Shown here: piece after piece, positions 36,121 through 49,364 of the stretch
How positions within the stretch are numbered: the first letter of the stretch is position 1
How the letters are laid out: each line of letters starts with the position of its first letter
Assembly: GCA_036583965.1 (NCBI GenBank)
Contig: JAZBQD010000013.1
Span: 3,202,144 to 3,266,143 of the forward strand
DNA length: 64,000 nucleotides
Direction: 5' to 3'
Source: Prunella strophiata
Lineage: Eukaryota; Chordata; Aves; Passeriformes; Prunellidae
Notes under the pieces: model-generated
The model's input: the letters and a program-made list of their open reading frames with translations, nothing else
Told to the model about the DNA's origin: nothing
The model's database searches: none
Program-made: the position numbers and the translations under genes

Positions 36121-39100
36121 TAATAATTCTGCTCACACTGAAACTAAATTCATATCTGAGCCTGCCTTCCCCTCAGCAGTCCTCTCTCCCTTCTGTGCTG
36201 GATGGATTGTGTGCTCTTACACCACATGATTCAAAAAAATGAAAATTGAGAGAACACCTCAGGAAAAAAAAGTGTCCAAAATACTGGCATTAGTAGGTTC
36301 ACTAGTATGGGGAAATCATAATGCTCATAATGTGAAACCCTAATTGACTTCTGTAGTAAATCATATTCTAACAAGGTAATTGCATGAGAGTCTGTTTATG
36401 TGCATTTAGTGCCATGCTAACAATTGGAGCTGAAGTTCTGTTTCCTGCTTCATGATACCCTGAGTCACCCAGCCTTTGGCACAGATACCTGCATTGGTTG
36501 GCTGTATTTGTGTGTAGTCTCATCTTGGTGCTTTATGCTCAGAAATTTTCTTCCTTGAATAAACACACATTTGCTTGTTTGGGTTGTCCTTCTGTGCTAA
36601 GTAAAAGAGTAATTTCTTTCCATTGATTAAGAGACTTTGTGGAGTGTTTTCTGTGCTTGAAGGTGTGAGTGGCATCAGAACAGGAGGAAATCCCCAGTTT
36701 TAATTTCCCCCTTTGTACCGCCTCAGTTGTAACTGAACTAAGCAGGGGAATTGTGGTGTGTTCAAATACGCCTTTGTGCTTTCTCTCTGGGTGGGATCCA
36801 TTCAGTAGTGAAAAGCTGCTCTTTAACACATTGGTAGTGTAGGTCCTCATTTATTTCCTGTTTAAAGGAGTTTAGTATTTGTAAAGAAGTTGCCTTAGCA
36901 TTTGCTATTCAAAAAGTAAATTATGTTGCTTTTTTATTTTAGACTTCTATTTCTGGTTTTGTGAATAGCAGTGCATTATTCTTAAAAAATGAAGTACTGG
37001 AACTATGAAATATTATCATTACAATATTACAGGTGTGAGATTTTACTTCAAGCTTTTCGTTCTAGCTGGCATGGAAGTTTTGGTTTTTGCTTTTGTTGTT
37101 GGTTTGTTGGTTTTTCTTCTTAACACCTTGGCTTTTCACTTCCATAGCAAAGTAGTAGGCAGTGTTTCAGTCAGTGCTTCTGCTTCAAGGAAGAAAGGAA
37201 ACATACCTTACATCTTCTGGATTCATTGCTGGTGGTTCCTTCACCCACTTGAAACTCATTTTTGCCCCACCAGCACTTTTTTCTTGTATTATCAGGAATA
37301 ATGATAATACTTTCTGCTTTCTACTTTTTGTGCCTTTTGATCATGTTTGTATGTTTGGAAAATAGACCGGTTCAGCTTAGTTTGACTTCTGTGCCTGTGT
37401 CTGCCAAAGTAACCTGATACTCTTACAGAGCTTTGGGTCTGTTACAGGCCCAAGTAGCTTCTTGGAGTTCTTGACATGAACAAGTGTAGAGCTGAAATCT
37501 TCCTATCCATCTTTTCTAAATTTAGCAAAAGTTAAAGTCCGAGTGTCATGGTTTGAAAATACTCAAAAGTAAGGCTATGTCCAATTTTATGAGCTTGTTT
37601 TGATATTCTCTATTAGAGAGAGGTTGGATTTGGTTCTGTTGGTTTATTTTTCCTTAAGTGAAAACATAATTTATTGTGCATGTAGACAGTGTTACAGAAC
37701 ACACTGTCAGAGGTGGTACATTAATTGTTTGGCAAGAACTTGCAAAGTAAATATGAATCTCTTAATTGTGAGGCAGATAGGAGATACTTGTTCACCACTG
37801 TCCTCCAGGTCCAGATGGAGCAGCAGTGAGGACTGGGACAAATATTTAACTCCAAATTACAGAAACTCCCACGTTTTATCAGCTTACAGCACAGGGTCCT
37901 CTGAGATCTGTTGGCTAAATGTAGAACTTGTGGTGTGGCAGCTGCATTAACAGTGTTGAGTCATGAGAGAAATTGCTTGTCAGCATTGGCACTGCAGTGC
38001 CAGCAGGCCTTCTGTGCCCAGGTGGAAGAGCTGTGCCCGAGCTGGGGCTGGCAGCAGCAGCTGCTGGGTCACCAACATCTCCTGTGCCACTTGCATGGGG
38101 CTTCAGGGACCCGGGGGATTCTTGGGTGGGACTGCAAGGGCAATGTGTTTTACTGTAAACTGGAAGTGGGGAGCATCCTCCTGTTTTGACTATAAGGTTA
38201 TAGTCATTCTAGTGAACTTTCCTGTTAAGTATAAAAAGGCAGGGGATCAAAACACAGATGGGAGCCTAGGGTGAAGATTCTAGGGGAAGTTTTTATTTTT
38301 TTTCCTGTAATTAGAATAAGTGCTATGAAATGAAACCCAGCACTGAGCAACCTTCTGTGTAATGCAGAGCTTTACCACCAAGTGATTGAAAACTCCAGGT
38401 TGCATATATGAGTGGGATATAAATTAATACCTTTATAACCCAAAGAGGTCTTAGCCATCAAAATTGCAGAAAACTTTCCTGTGCCAAGGATAACCACTGA
38501 CATTTCCAAATGGCCCTTTCTGAAGCACGATGTTATTTGGATCATGATTAGGCTGTCTAGCATGAAACTGTAGACAGCTTGCACAGTGGTACTTTGTAGA
38601 CTTTAATTATGGTAACCACACCCTTGATTTGCCTTTTTTCCTGATGTAAAAAGGGCTATTTTTTGAAAATTCATACAGTTGAAAGTGGTAATTTAGATAA
38701 AAGAGCTGTTTCAGCAACTTTTTGGAGTAGGCTAAATATTGGACTGACCTTTGCAGAGTTCATTGGTCTGTTGGAATTTGAAAATTTACATAAAGAAATA
38801 TACTTGTGGCTCTGGCAGGAGAGGATTCTGTGTAACAGATCATGATCTGACCTCCTCTCTTCTCCCTCCTTCCAGTCCTCCTCTTGATTATTTGTGGAAG
38901 GTGGAAACAGTTTTCTCAATGAGGAAAGTCTCCCTGTGTGGTCAGTTCTTTCTTGCAGCTGAGCTTGCTTTGTCTCTTTGTCAGATGTCTCATACATATA
39001 TTTATGTACATTGTCATAGTTATACATTTACATCTTGTTCTGATTATTTGCTGATTTTAATTCTTCCACAAAAACATTGTATTCATACTTCTGCTTGGCA

Positions 39101-41615
39101 ATTTTTATGGTACTACAGCAAAATTTGAATTTGCCCTCTGCAGTAAACTGAAGTCTTTTGTAAAGTGATAAACTATGAAGACAGTTAAAGCCAACACAAT
39201 TTCTTTAATTAGTTCAGCAAATGGGTTTTATATTTTTTCTCATCCTCAAACATCTTTTAAACAAGCTGATAGTTTGGCCCTTGCAAATGCAGTATGGCTA
39301 CTTCTTGCTCCTCACTGAATACCCCATTTGTTGTTGATGCTGGGGTTTGTTGTTAGTGAATGGCCAGTGCCTCGAGGTGTTGTACAGTGGTGGAGCTGTG
39401 CTGCTGGAGCTAAGTTGTCTGCAGTTTACTAGTGAAAGCCAAATCTGAAAGGACTGAAATAGCACACAATATCATAAAATGTTATCATATACTGCAGCAA
39501 CTACACTACTTATGATCTGTTTTGAAAATTAACTTAATTAAAGCAGTGCTTACTTCTGCATGGGAGGCTGGTTACAGGAAGATCAGAAGGTTAGTTGTGT
39601 TTAATTTACATTAGCTCCAGCAAAGCTTGGGTTACAGGTTGTGTATTACAGTGTGCTTAGTGAGATCTAACTGTAAGCTGTTCCCAAAAGGATTTTAGTC
39701 CCACCTTGTTCATGGCCACATCTTGACTCCTTTGCTCTTTGTGTCACACATGCTGATTGTGCAGCTGCTGGCCTGAATGAGAACTTGCTTCACAAAAACA
39801 GGGCTGTGATGATTTTTTCTACTTCTTTCTTCTTCTCCTGTCCGTGAATAAGTTTTAGTATCAAAACCCAAGCTAATTGTAGTGGCAAGTATTTGAAAAA
39901 GCAGGTTTTGTTGGCAAAACTCTTAATGCCACTGAAGTCAGAGGTGAGCAAACTGAAGTTGATAAAATTTGCAGTGCAGCCTGTTAGGCTTCCCTTGCCT
40001 CAAGCTTTCGATTTTCAAACCAAGATAGGCAAATCCTGTCATAAGCTGGAGTCCTTCAGATTTAATTGTCAAGAAGGGATAAAAGTAACAATGGTTTTAG
40101 GAAACAGAACCAGGGCTGTGCCTAAGCTCAGCAGTTTGCTGGGGCTGGTCTGCAGTAGGATGCCAGTGTTGTAGAAGAAGTTGCCTGATCTGCTACACCT
40201 CAATTAAAATAAACACAACACAATTAAAATATAAAATCAAGTAAAACATTTGCTACTAACAAGCTCTGTATCTTGATATCAAATGTGATTTTCCACATAT
40301 TCTTGTTCAGTTTAACTCGTTGAAATCATACTCCTTCTTCAGTGGAGGTCCCCTATTGCAGACATCATTGTATAGATGTACTTTTCACATTTTCAAAATC
40401 CTGGTGATACAATTTCAAAATCTTGCTCCTGGAGAGGATTCCTTGGCTGGTGATCACATATATTTGGCAGCAAAAGCATGCTCTGCTTTTCATGACTGCT
40501 TGTTTGTTTGCTTTTTTTTTCCTTTGAGAAAGAAAGGAGAGAAGGTTCCCAGATCTTTTTCATTTGTCAAATTTAGAGCAAAACTCTCAACCCAGTCTAA
40601 ATCAACCAACCAACCCTCCTCAGTAACATAAGGAATGTCAAAAAAGTATTTTGTGTGTGTGTTTAGGTAAGGGATAAAAATTATGTATTCAGGCTCCCAT
40701 TCCAGTGTGGAATAAAAAAGGCAGTGTTTTCTGTGACAACAATATCAAAGACCATCCATATGATTTTTAGATATTTATTTTAGTTCAAGCTACTTCATAC
40801 TCAGATATGTGTGTCCAGTACAACTTTTTTGAAGCTGTACTGGTTAATTTTTCTCCATTAACTCCTGATTGCAAATTTTGCTCCCAATTATCCTGTTGAC
40901 TGTGGTTCCACTGGAGCTCTGGGGACATCAGGAGCTGAAAATATTTTTGAGGTATATGGGCACTATCCTGTGTTGGTTTGGATTAATGCTCCTTTGAACA
41001 ACTAAAGTATTGTTGTGCTTCCATGCAGGGACTGGAAGTTGTGCTCCCATTCCTGCAAGGAAACGAGTGCTCTAAGCTGAATGCGAAATCTGGAAATCTT
41101 CCAATGGCTGTAATTGCTAAAAACTGTGAAACATGTTATTCTTTGTTCTGTTGGCAAACAGTGGGGTGAACCAAAGGAGTAGCTCAGAGAATGTTTTTAA
41201 CAGAAAATATTTTTTTTTCAAGACTGTGTCTCCTGATGCCTTACTGGATACTTCAGTTTCCTCTCAAAGTGAGCTCAGAGGAGTGTTTGTTTGCTCTTAG
41301 CAATTTAGTTGGGAGCTTAGAATTTGGTTTTGCAGAGATAATTTAGGAAAACAGCTTTCTGGAAAGGATAGAAGGGGTGCTTGAGATTTAAAATTTAAAA
41401 TGGGTAGGAAAAAAAATATATGTATGGTATTTAATAGTGTGAAAATGTTGTTCTGGGACCTCTGCCTGGTAAACAGCAGAATTGTTCCCTGGTTACAGTT
41501 TGAACTGCCTGCCTGAGGCCTAACATAGTCTGTGTAGGAAAGTCTGCTTTTAGTGGGACATTTCATATTACTCTTTTCTCTTTGTTTTGTTTCATTTCAC
41601 TTTAGACTTGTTTTA

Positions 41616-42080
41616 TTTTCTTGTTGTATTGCACTAAATAGTTCTTTAGTTGATAATTGTTCTTGCACTGGGTGTTTGGGTCATTTGCACTGTTATATAA
41701 TCTGTATCCTGTTGTATCACAGGGTTTGTCCCATTCCTCCCCTTTCCCCCCCAGGCCCTGGTGGGCAGTGGTTAATCCCAGGTTCACCCCTCCCCTCGCC
41801 CCTTCCCCCTTGTATCCCAAGGCTGTGGTCCCCTTCCTCAGCCCCCCTTCCCCTGAACTTAAAACCCCCTGCACAGGTGAGCTTGTTCTCTTTTCCACCT
41901 GGGAAGCCCTGTGGATTGTCTGGTGGCTCCTACCAAGGAAATAAAGCAGGACTTTGTTCCCAAGAGGAAAAGAGTGCCTTTGGTCTCTGACTTTTGTCCC
42001 ATGTGAGGTTGATCAGGGCTAAGGTCCATAGCCAGCCAGATTGGACTGGAGCAGCCTCAGAGGTCAAACTCACATTTTCT
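41616..42080 (+). mobile_element. Solo LTR of an endogenous retrovirus, with target duplication
   Basis: The element body is 41622-42074 (453 bp), starting TGTTGT and ending CTCACA, so it has TG...CA ends. It is flanked on both sides by TTTTCT (41616-41621 and 42075-42080). Inside are a C-rich U3-like half, a TATA-like TTAAAA at 41859-41864, and AATAAA at 41940-41945 followed by GT-containing sequence and about 110 bp of U5-like sequence. A 6-bp duplication is typical of ERVK/alpharetrovirus-like integrases. No gag, pol or env remains, so it is a recombination product (solo LTR). It lies in the sense orientation within SPPL3 intron 1. The family is not identified. Confidence 0.6.
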
Positions 42081-45000
42081 GACATAACCCATGGTTCCAT
42101 GAATTACTCATATTTAGCATGACAATGAGATCTGCACGTGACAATGAGATGAAATTGTAAACTTACTTTAGAAAACCAGCTATTCCTTTAACAGAAGCAA
42201 AGCCATAGCAATTTGCTTGCTTTTCCTATGAATCAGACTAAAGAATGGAGTAGTGTGGAGATATGTTTATAGCTATGTGTGCCATGACTTCACACTTAAA
42301 ATTATACCTTTAACTGTTACACTCAGATTTAACTTTGGTTTGGCAGCAAGCCTAATGGAGGCTCTTAAGTATGTGTATATCTTACACATGTAAGGCAGCT
42401 GAAAGAGGCTTTTAAGTCATACCCTTGACCTGGAATCCAGTAAAGGAAAAAATTAGTATTGGTTTTACCTATGGAGTGAGTCCACCCCCCAGCCAAAATG
42501 AGTATTTGTGCAATTAACTGTAATTGATCTTCATGTCCATGGCAGTGCTCTTCTTTCATGTGCCCTAGGACTGTGATCTGAAGTCCTTGAGTTTGATTTG
42601 TGCTCTTAATAAATAATTCTACAGTGGCAGCTCACAAATGCCAGGTACATGAGCATCAGAAATGAATTGCTCTTAGCAATAAATTGCCCTAATCACTGAG
42701 TTACCACACACTCTTTTTAAGGAATAAAATAGTAGAATGTTTTAAAAGCTTACAAAGCAGGTAGATTCAGGAAAATGTTTTCCTCGTGAGTGGCACATTC
42801 TTGCATGATCCAAGAAAGCCACAGTCATTGGGTCAGTGCAGCAGTGTGAGGGTGAATGTTGTTTTCTTTGTGGAGTTAATAGCTCTAAAAACCTGGTGTG
42901 GGGCAGAGGAAGTGCAGAAATACTCTTCAACTTGCTTCAAGTTTACCAACTGCTATTTCTTGACTTCTCTGTTTTTCTGTTGGTAGGATAATCACTGATG
43001 GAATAAGCACACTAAAAATGCTTTGAAATACATGAAACCTTTGGAGGGAGGGAAGTGGAAACTTTCTCCATCCTTGATTTTGACATTGAACACCAGATTT
43101 ACAGCAGAAGTTGATGGTTCTGATTTGGTTTAGTGTTTTTTTTGTGTTATATTGGGGATTTTTCTGTTTCCCTTTGGAAGAGTTGCCCATCAGCTGAGAT
43201 GGGACCCTCACACTGAATGTGTGCCCTCAGCAAGTTCTGAGAATGAATGATGAGTCCAGAGCAGGGAGGGAGAGGCAGAGGGAGGTGAACTATTGTCACT
43301 CTTCTGATGCTGGTACCTACCTGTGAGGAATTTTCTTCCAAAGAGAATTGGGATTCATGTTGTGTTGGGCATGGATTATTGCCACTTACCTTGTGAGGAG
43401 ACAGGGTGGTATTTGAGATGCAAGTGAAGAGTACCATATTGATTGGGTAAACTAGTCATGGATTTAATGTGGGCTGAAGAATATTTGAAGTTCTGTGTGG
43501 TCACTTCTCAAGCAGCCACGTCTTTCAGAAACCTGAAATATGTGAGTGGAAATATCCATTCATGTATGGCTCCACTTCATCCCAGGTGTGGCCAGTATGA
43601 AAAGATCTCCATGAGTTTTGAAAAGGATTTTTGTATAGGAGAAAAATTGTGGACAAAAATTGTAGTCAGAAATATTTACATTACAGTGTCAAGAAAGTCC
43701 CTTAATTTCACCAGCTAGTTTTTTGAACAACAGATGAGGTAAACACCTGTCATGACTGATTGTCTCTCCCCAGAGTAAGATCAGTGAATTAAATTATCTC
43801 CTTACATTCCCAGTGTGAATTTGTGGTTCTGTGATGTCTGCAAGTTGTAGATTTGGTCCCATTAAACACAGCAAAAGCTCTTCTATTTTAATCCGTCCAT
43901 ACTTGAGCCTATCTAGTATGCTCACCATCCTTTTATAGTCTTGTTTTCCTTAATCTTGTGAACTCTTGGATGTTTTGATCACTGATTAAAAAAAAAAATG
44001 TGATGAAATGCAATCTGTCTTCATGTGAGCTTTAGTCAACTTAGTTCATCTGCTGCACTTTCCAAGTCATTGTGATTTATTTGTTGCTCTATTGTTTGCA
44101 TTCTTGTATAGGTCCAGTAAGTATGCAGGGAAGGTTTGTCTTGCTGCTGTTACAGCAGCTTTTTTATGAGAATGATTCATGTCCAAGGCCTTTAGTGTGC
44201 ATTGCTATGGAAACTTCAGGGCACAGGCCTCTCATTGCCCCTTGGCAGAATTCTTCACAATAATTCCTCTTGTACCTGGAAGTCGGGACTGATACTTACT
44301 CATCGATGGGCTGAATTTTTATGATCATAAATTTTGTAGGCATCTTGTGCAAACAGAAAAGGGATTTTTATTCCAAATATACAAAACTTCCCTGATATCT
44401 TGAGCAATAATTTTGGGGTACTTAAGCTAATGCTGCCACTGAAAAGTCTTTTCTCTTTGATTTTTATGTCCAGAGATGGGCCAGATCAGGAATCTAAATC
44501 GCTTGAGAAATTTCCCCATTTGTTCTTCATTATTATTCAGGGAGGCAGGTTCCTCAGTCTGGGGTTGTGTCATGATTTTGCAGATGGTTATGCAGAGATG
44601 AGATGAAGAAGAACAGGTGATTGGAAAAGGTGAGCAGTTGCTTTTATTGTGTTGGTTTGTGGTCATTGCAGATTGCCCATGACAGGCAGGTTGTGTAGAG
44701 GGGAATGCTCTGCACTGTCATCTGGAGACACCTTTGGTTCCTAGATTGGGTCCTCATTGAACAAAGGGAGTTGCAGATTCTTACTGCTCAACACAGAGGG
44801 CAAAAAGAATCACCAGCCTTTGCCTAAGGTTTCCTTCTGGAGGTTTGGAAGAACTGTTATCCAGAAACTGCTTGTCTTTTGGTGATAAGGAAGAGCTGAA
44901 ACATGAGAAACTGCTTATATTGACTGGGCTTTTCTTGAGTAGAAATGCAAAAGAAAAAAAACCCCAAAAGTACATAATAGGAAAACAATAGGCAGATGGC

Positions 45001-47021
45001 AGAGACCTTGGAGGGTGAATGTCCACAAAGACAGGTGAGCTTGGACCTGGAGGGACAGGGGCAAAGAGCTTGACCTGCAGCTGCTGATTCAGAGAAAAGA
45101 GCTTGCTAGTGTCTTCAGTGTAGCACCATTGCTGTTGTTGTGGCAGCTTTGAGTAGCTGGTTACCATCTTCCCTAGCTGGGAATGAAGTGGGTCTCTGTT
45201 CCCTTGGGAAAACAGAAGTTATTCATTTTTCCCAGAAGAGAGGAGAGTGCTGCTTGGAACACCAGCTCTGAGTGCTGTGGTGTATTTTGTGTGGTTACTG
45301 CTTGGGAGTGGTGCTGTGTCCCAGTGGCTGGGCATCCCTGGAATTGTTCTGTAGGTAAAGGTCTATGGAGCAGTCTGTGCCAGGCTGGACAGCTCTGCTG
45401 GGATTGTTGTCTGGACAATGCTCTCACTGTGAGTCTCTAGGGCAGACACACAGAATATGTTATGGACACAGTGCTTGCTGTGTCTCTGGCTTGGCATGCC
45501 TTAGCAGGCTCTGTTGTGAGCACTTACCCATGAAGCTGCCAGAAATAGATGCCTAATGGCAGAGAATCTATGAAAATTGCTCTCAGCCATGTAAAGATGC
45601 AGGTTCAGAGTGAGATCTCAGGTTAAAGAGGAAGCAATTGGGAAGTCACCTCTCAGCAGTTGGCTGAGAAAATGGTCTTAAGGCACCAGAGTGCTTGGTT
45701 TTATTAAGTACTAGGGTGTAATAATTAGTTACTTGTTACTTAACCAAGTAAGAATCTGATATCTTTATTAATAGTGATTCTTAAGTCAGCTTCATGGATG
45801 TTGAATTTCAGGTGTGGTAGTACAAGAATCCTGAAAAATGTACTTCCTTGGGAGAACCCATGTTGTATTTTGAGCAGTGTTCTGCACACATGCTGGAGTT
45901 TGGAAATGAGTTGGGAGTTGTTCTTGTAACATGGCATGCAGGTGAACTGCACTGAAGTCAGTCTCCATAAGAGCCTTCAGCATGGCCTTTTCCAGTATTA
46001 ATTTTCAGACTGAGGATGAAGAATAATATTTTCTTTGTAGATTGTAGTGTTGGAAGTACTGAGAATTGCATCTAAAATCAGTACTTAAGTCAAAGGACAG
46101 CTGTCCACAAGCTTGTTACAGGCATTTTCTGTGCATAAGTTTCCATTACTTGTTCCAAGATTGGACAGTTTTACAGAAACACCTTGTTAGAAGGAAGCTG
46201 GTTTCATTTTTACATGTGCAGTGGAAGGCTGCTTAAATGTGACTGCAGCTTCTGAAAACTGTCACTGATGTGGGTTCTGGGTTTGGCTGATGCCATTTGA
46301 GAAGAACATGGCACTGATGCTGTTTGGCTGTGAGAGCATATGAACTTGCATACTTGAAATATGCCCATAGAGAATCCTGTTATCTGCATGGGGAATCTGT
46401 TGGGTTTGTAGAAGGTTATTTAAATTTCAGTTAAAATTACAAATTGGTTTGCAAGACACTGTCATTTTGAATACTATTAATAATATTAAAAGATTGGAGG
46501 TAATCTTACTTTTTGATTCTTTCATGTGACAGTCATTTGCTTATTACCTCTAACCTAGATTAACGTGTTAGGAAGTATTTATTTGAGATCAAGGATTTTT
46601 AGTCTCCTAACGAGAGCTGTCCATCCTGTCAATGGTTAGGATTTTAGGAAGCAGTTCTGGTTTCAGGTCTTGTGCAATACCTTAAATAATGTAGGGAAAT
46701 TTAATGTTTAAAAGATGTGAGGTTTTATTACAAGGAGATTCACTTTGGCATTGTAAAATTGTTCTTCAAGTTTGCTTGTGGATTACTTGTGTTGGAAGCT
46801 TTGGATGGAATCTGGACATGCTTGATCTGCTCTCTTGGTTCAGCCTGTGACACTCTGTGTGTTTTGCCTTGTTCTTTTTCCAGCTGCCTGAGGAAGAAGG
46901 AAAGTGTGAGTGTATCTCCCTGGCCCTGTTTGCTGGAATATCAGTGAATATGAATTTCCCCAGACCATTGTCCTGGTAGCAACTCAGAGCTTTTAGGTTG
47001 TCCTGTTACAAGAGCTCTGTG

Positions 47022-47111
47022 AGGGGCGGTCAGGAAACATCTCTGGTCTGTGATGAGTTTCTAATTAGGGGTGGTCAGGAAACATCTCTGATCTGTGATG
47101 AGTTTCTAATT
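47022..47111 (+). repeat. Two-copy 45-bp tandem duplication
   Basis: A 45-bp unit beginning AGGGGCGGTCAGGAAACATC is repeated immediately, with two substitutions (C/T and G/A). Both copies stay in one open frame because 45 is divisible by three, which is coincidental in an intron. Confidence 0.9.
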
Positions 47112-49286
47112 ACTCTGTTGCACTTGTGCAGGATGGAAGGACTTGAGTTCTCATTTCTGCCTTGCACAGAATCAGCAGGTTGCAGTCCTGAGCACCACTG
47201 CAGCCTGTCAGCAGGGCTGGGATGTGTCAGATCATTGTTTAACATGGGTTTGCATCTCTTCAGTTCTTCATCAAACCAGAGGGCTCTGAGTTTTAATACA
47301 AAACTGATGGATTATGCAAAGGGTGATCCATGGTCCTTGTATCATCTCTATTTTATCTGTTTTATGAATCTTTTTAACATTTACAGCGTTGTTTTGACTA
47401 ATGTGTAAAATTATGACAAAATGGCATTTTAATTATCATAGCCTCCAGTGTTGTCACTGAATGAAGAATTATTACAGTAGAAAACATTGTTCATCTCAAA
47501 AGTATTTGCTGATTTGTGAAGATAAAATTTTATGAACATAAGTTAATAAAATTCAGTGCATAACCCTGGCCATATTTAATCCATTTTGAAATTCCATTAA
47601 TTTTGTATTTCTCATAAATGTGGAGTTTCTGATTATTCTTTTAATAGACAAGTTCCACTATTATTCTCAAATCCAGACTGTACAAAGCTTTCCTTTCCAT
47701 TGTGCAAGGCTGGATGAGGGAATGCTTCCCTCTGCAATCAGAGCTAGAAGCAGGACATAAACCCAGTGTGATTGTCCTCAGGCTGTTTCCTTTGGTGTGA
47801 GTTTAGCTGTAACCATGGCATGAAAATAATGTGCTGTGAACTATATTGTGTATAACCTGAACATTTATATGTGCTCTGGTTGTAAGTGCTGAGTTATTAT
47901 GTTGCATGTATTTGCAATTCACTTGTATTGATCTTCATGGATGCTTTTTAGGCCTCTGTTCCACAGCCTGGTAACTAAAAGTCATACATTCAAAGAGGAT
48001 ACAATACTTAAAGCTTAAGATTGTCTTTATGTGTTGGCCAGCATTATGAGCAAATAAGATACCTGTTTTTCACTTTTAATGTGGAGATATGTGGAAGTTA
48101 TTCATGGTAATTAACCAAAGCAGTTTCTAATTTCTTAAAAGCTTATTGCACAAGTATATAATTCCATCTAGGAGAGGCAGTCTGTTTGTCAGTGGTGTTT
48201 AATATTGAGTTCTGTAGTGGAAGATTCACATTTGTGTTTATATATTAAACAAAAGTATTTTAAATTGTGTATCTAGTGGTTTGGTAATTATCTCTAAATT
48301 GCTTTTGAATTGGGAATGTGATGAGTGTTTCTTTAACTGTCTCGTATCTTCAGTTTTTATTTGCTCAGTAGTACTTAATTTGGAACAATCATGTAATTCA
48401 ATTATCTTTGTTCCATATCCATAGCCTTGCTGAAATTAGGCTTTTTGGTTGGTTTCAGAAATATTCAGTTATGTCTTTTGTAGGATAAGACTAATGCAAT
48501 TAACATAGAGTATTATTCTTGCTCTTTTCCATTACTTTAGCACAAGTTATGGAAAACCTGTTGGGAGTTGCAGAGTGACTCCCAGAGCCTCTCCTTGCCT
48601 GCTGTGCCCCTGCCAGCACAGTGGCCTCTGCTGCATTAATGTTCATATTTCCATGCTTTAAACACTGTGTGTTACATTAGGAAGTCAATCAGATAAAACT
48701 GGGTTTAAGCTTCCTGCTGAAATGTCCATCAGTAATCCTGCATTGAGTGATCTGCAAGATGGAATAGGGAAGTGATTGTGTGTGGTGTAATAAATGCATG
48801 TTGCTGCTTGTTGTGAGGTTTGGACTTTGGTTTTTGGGGGGTTTCTTTGATTTATTTGGGGTTTTTACCCCCAGCTAAGTGAGCCTTAACTGCCACATTG
48901 CCACTCTGAAGATGTGAGAAGTGTTATGGAAAACAGGTTACTGTTATTGACCTGCAGGTTTTGCAGTAGCTGCAATTGAAGTAATTTTAATGAGGTTGAG
49001 GAAAAAAACCTTGAGTCTGGTGAGTTCAGAATAAATTAACTCAAAAAGGCTTTTGAGTTGTCCTTTGGTGGCTGTGCAGGTTTTTCATGCTGCAGCCTTG
49101 AATATAATAAGTTAATTCACAAGCTACAGGTTTTGTGTTCTAGATGAGACAAGAACTTCAGATGGACCTGCCATGGTTTGTCATCTGGTTCTGTATTTGT
49201 ATTAAAATAAGAAAAAGAATTAGCAAATGGCACTGGAGAAATGGACAGTCACAATGACAAACCTACCTTCTTTTTCCTAATTCCAG

Positions 49287-49364
49287 GGCATATTCCCTTG
49301 TGGATTCCAGTCAAGTGTCTACCTTCCTGATTTCTATTCTCCTCATAGTCTACGGCAGTTTCAG
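49287..49364 (+). CDS. SPPL3: SPPL3 exon 2 (first transmembrane segment)
   Basis: This 78-nt exon encodes W8 to R34: [25 protein letters not shown]. It contains the first membrane span, at about residues 12-33. The acceptor is TAATTCCAG (AG at 49285-49286) and the donor is AG/GTAAGA at 49364/49365. The reading frame matches exon 1 (TG plus G) and exon 3 (AG plus G). As I recall, the residues equal human SPPL3 here. The segment is not a cleaved signal peptide in the family; it acts as a signal anchor. Confidence 0.97.

Larger units (their letters stand above)
16273..49286 (+). other. SPPL3: SPPL3 intron 1 (33.0 kb)
   Basis: This phase-2 intron has donor GTGAGC and acceptor TAATTCCAG. The first few hundred bases are still CpG island and contain long G runs (around 16295-16305 and 16348-16360). 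Further in it is AT-rich with few recognisable repeats: an A16 run at 18468-18483, a TA/TG microsatellite at 19393, a 25-bp tandem pair at 21202, an old CR1-like fragment at about 36020, a solo LTR at 41622 and a 45-bp tandem duplication at 47022. No nested gene, tRNA or processed pseudogene is recognised; the ORFs here look random. Confidence 0.9.

Noticed and set aside
37545..37562. TGTCATGGTTTGAAAA, reminiscent of the 5' end of some passerine LTRs
   Set aside because: The following sequence shows no LTR organisation, no poly(A) signal or matching end, and no target duplication was found; too short to call.
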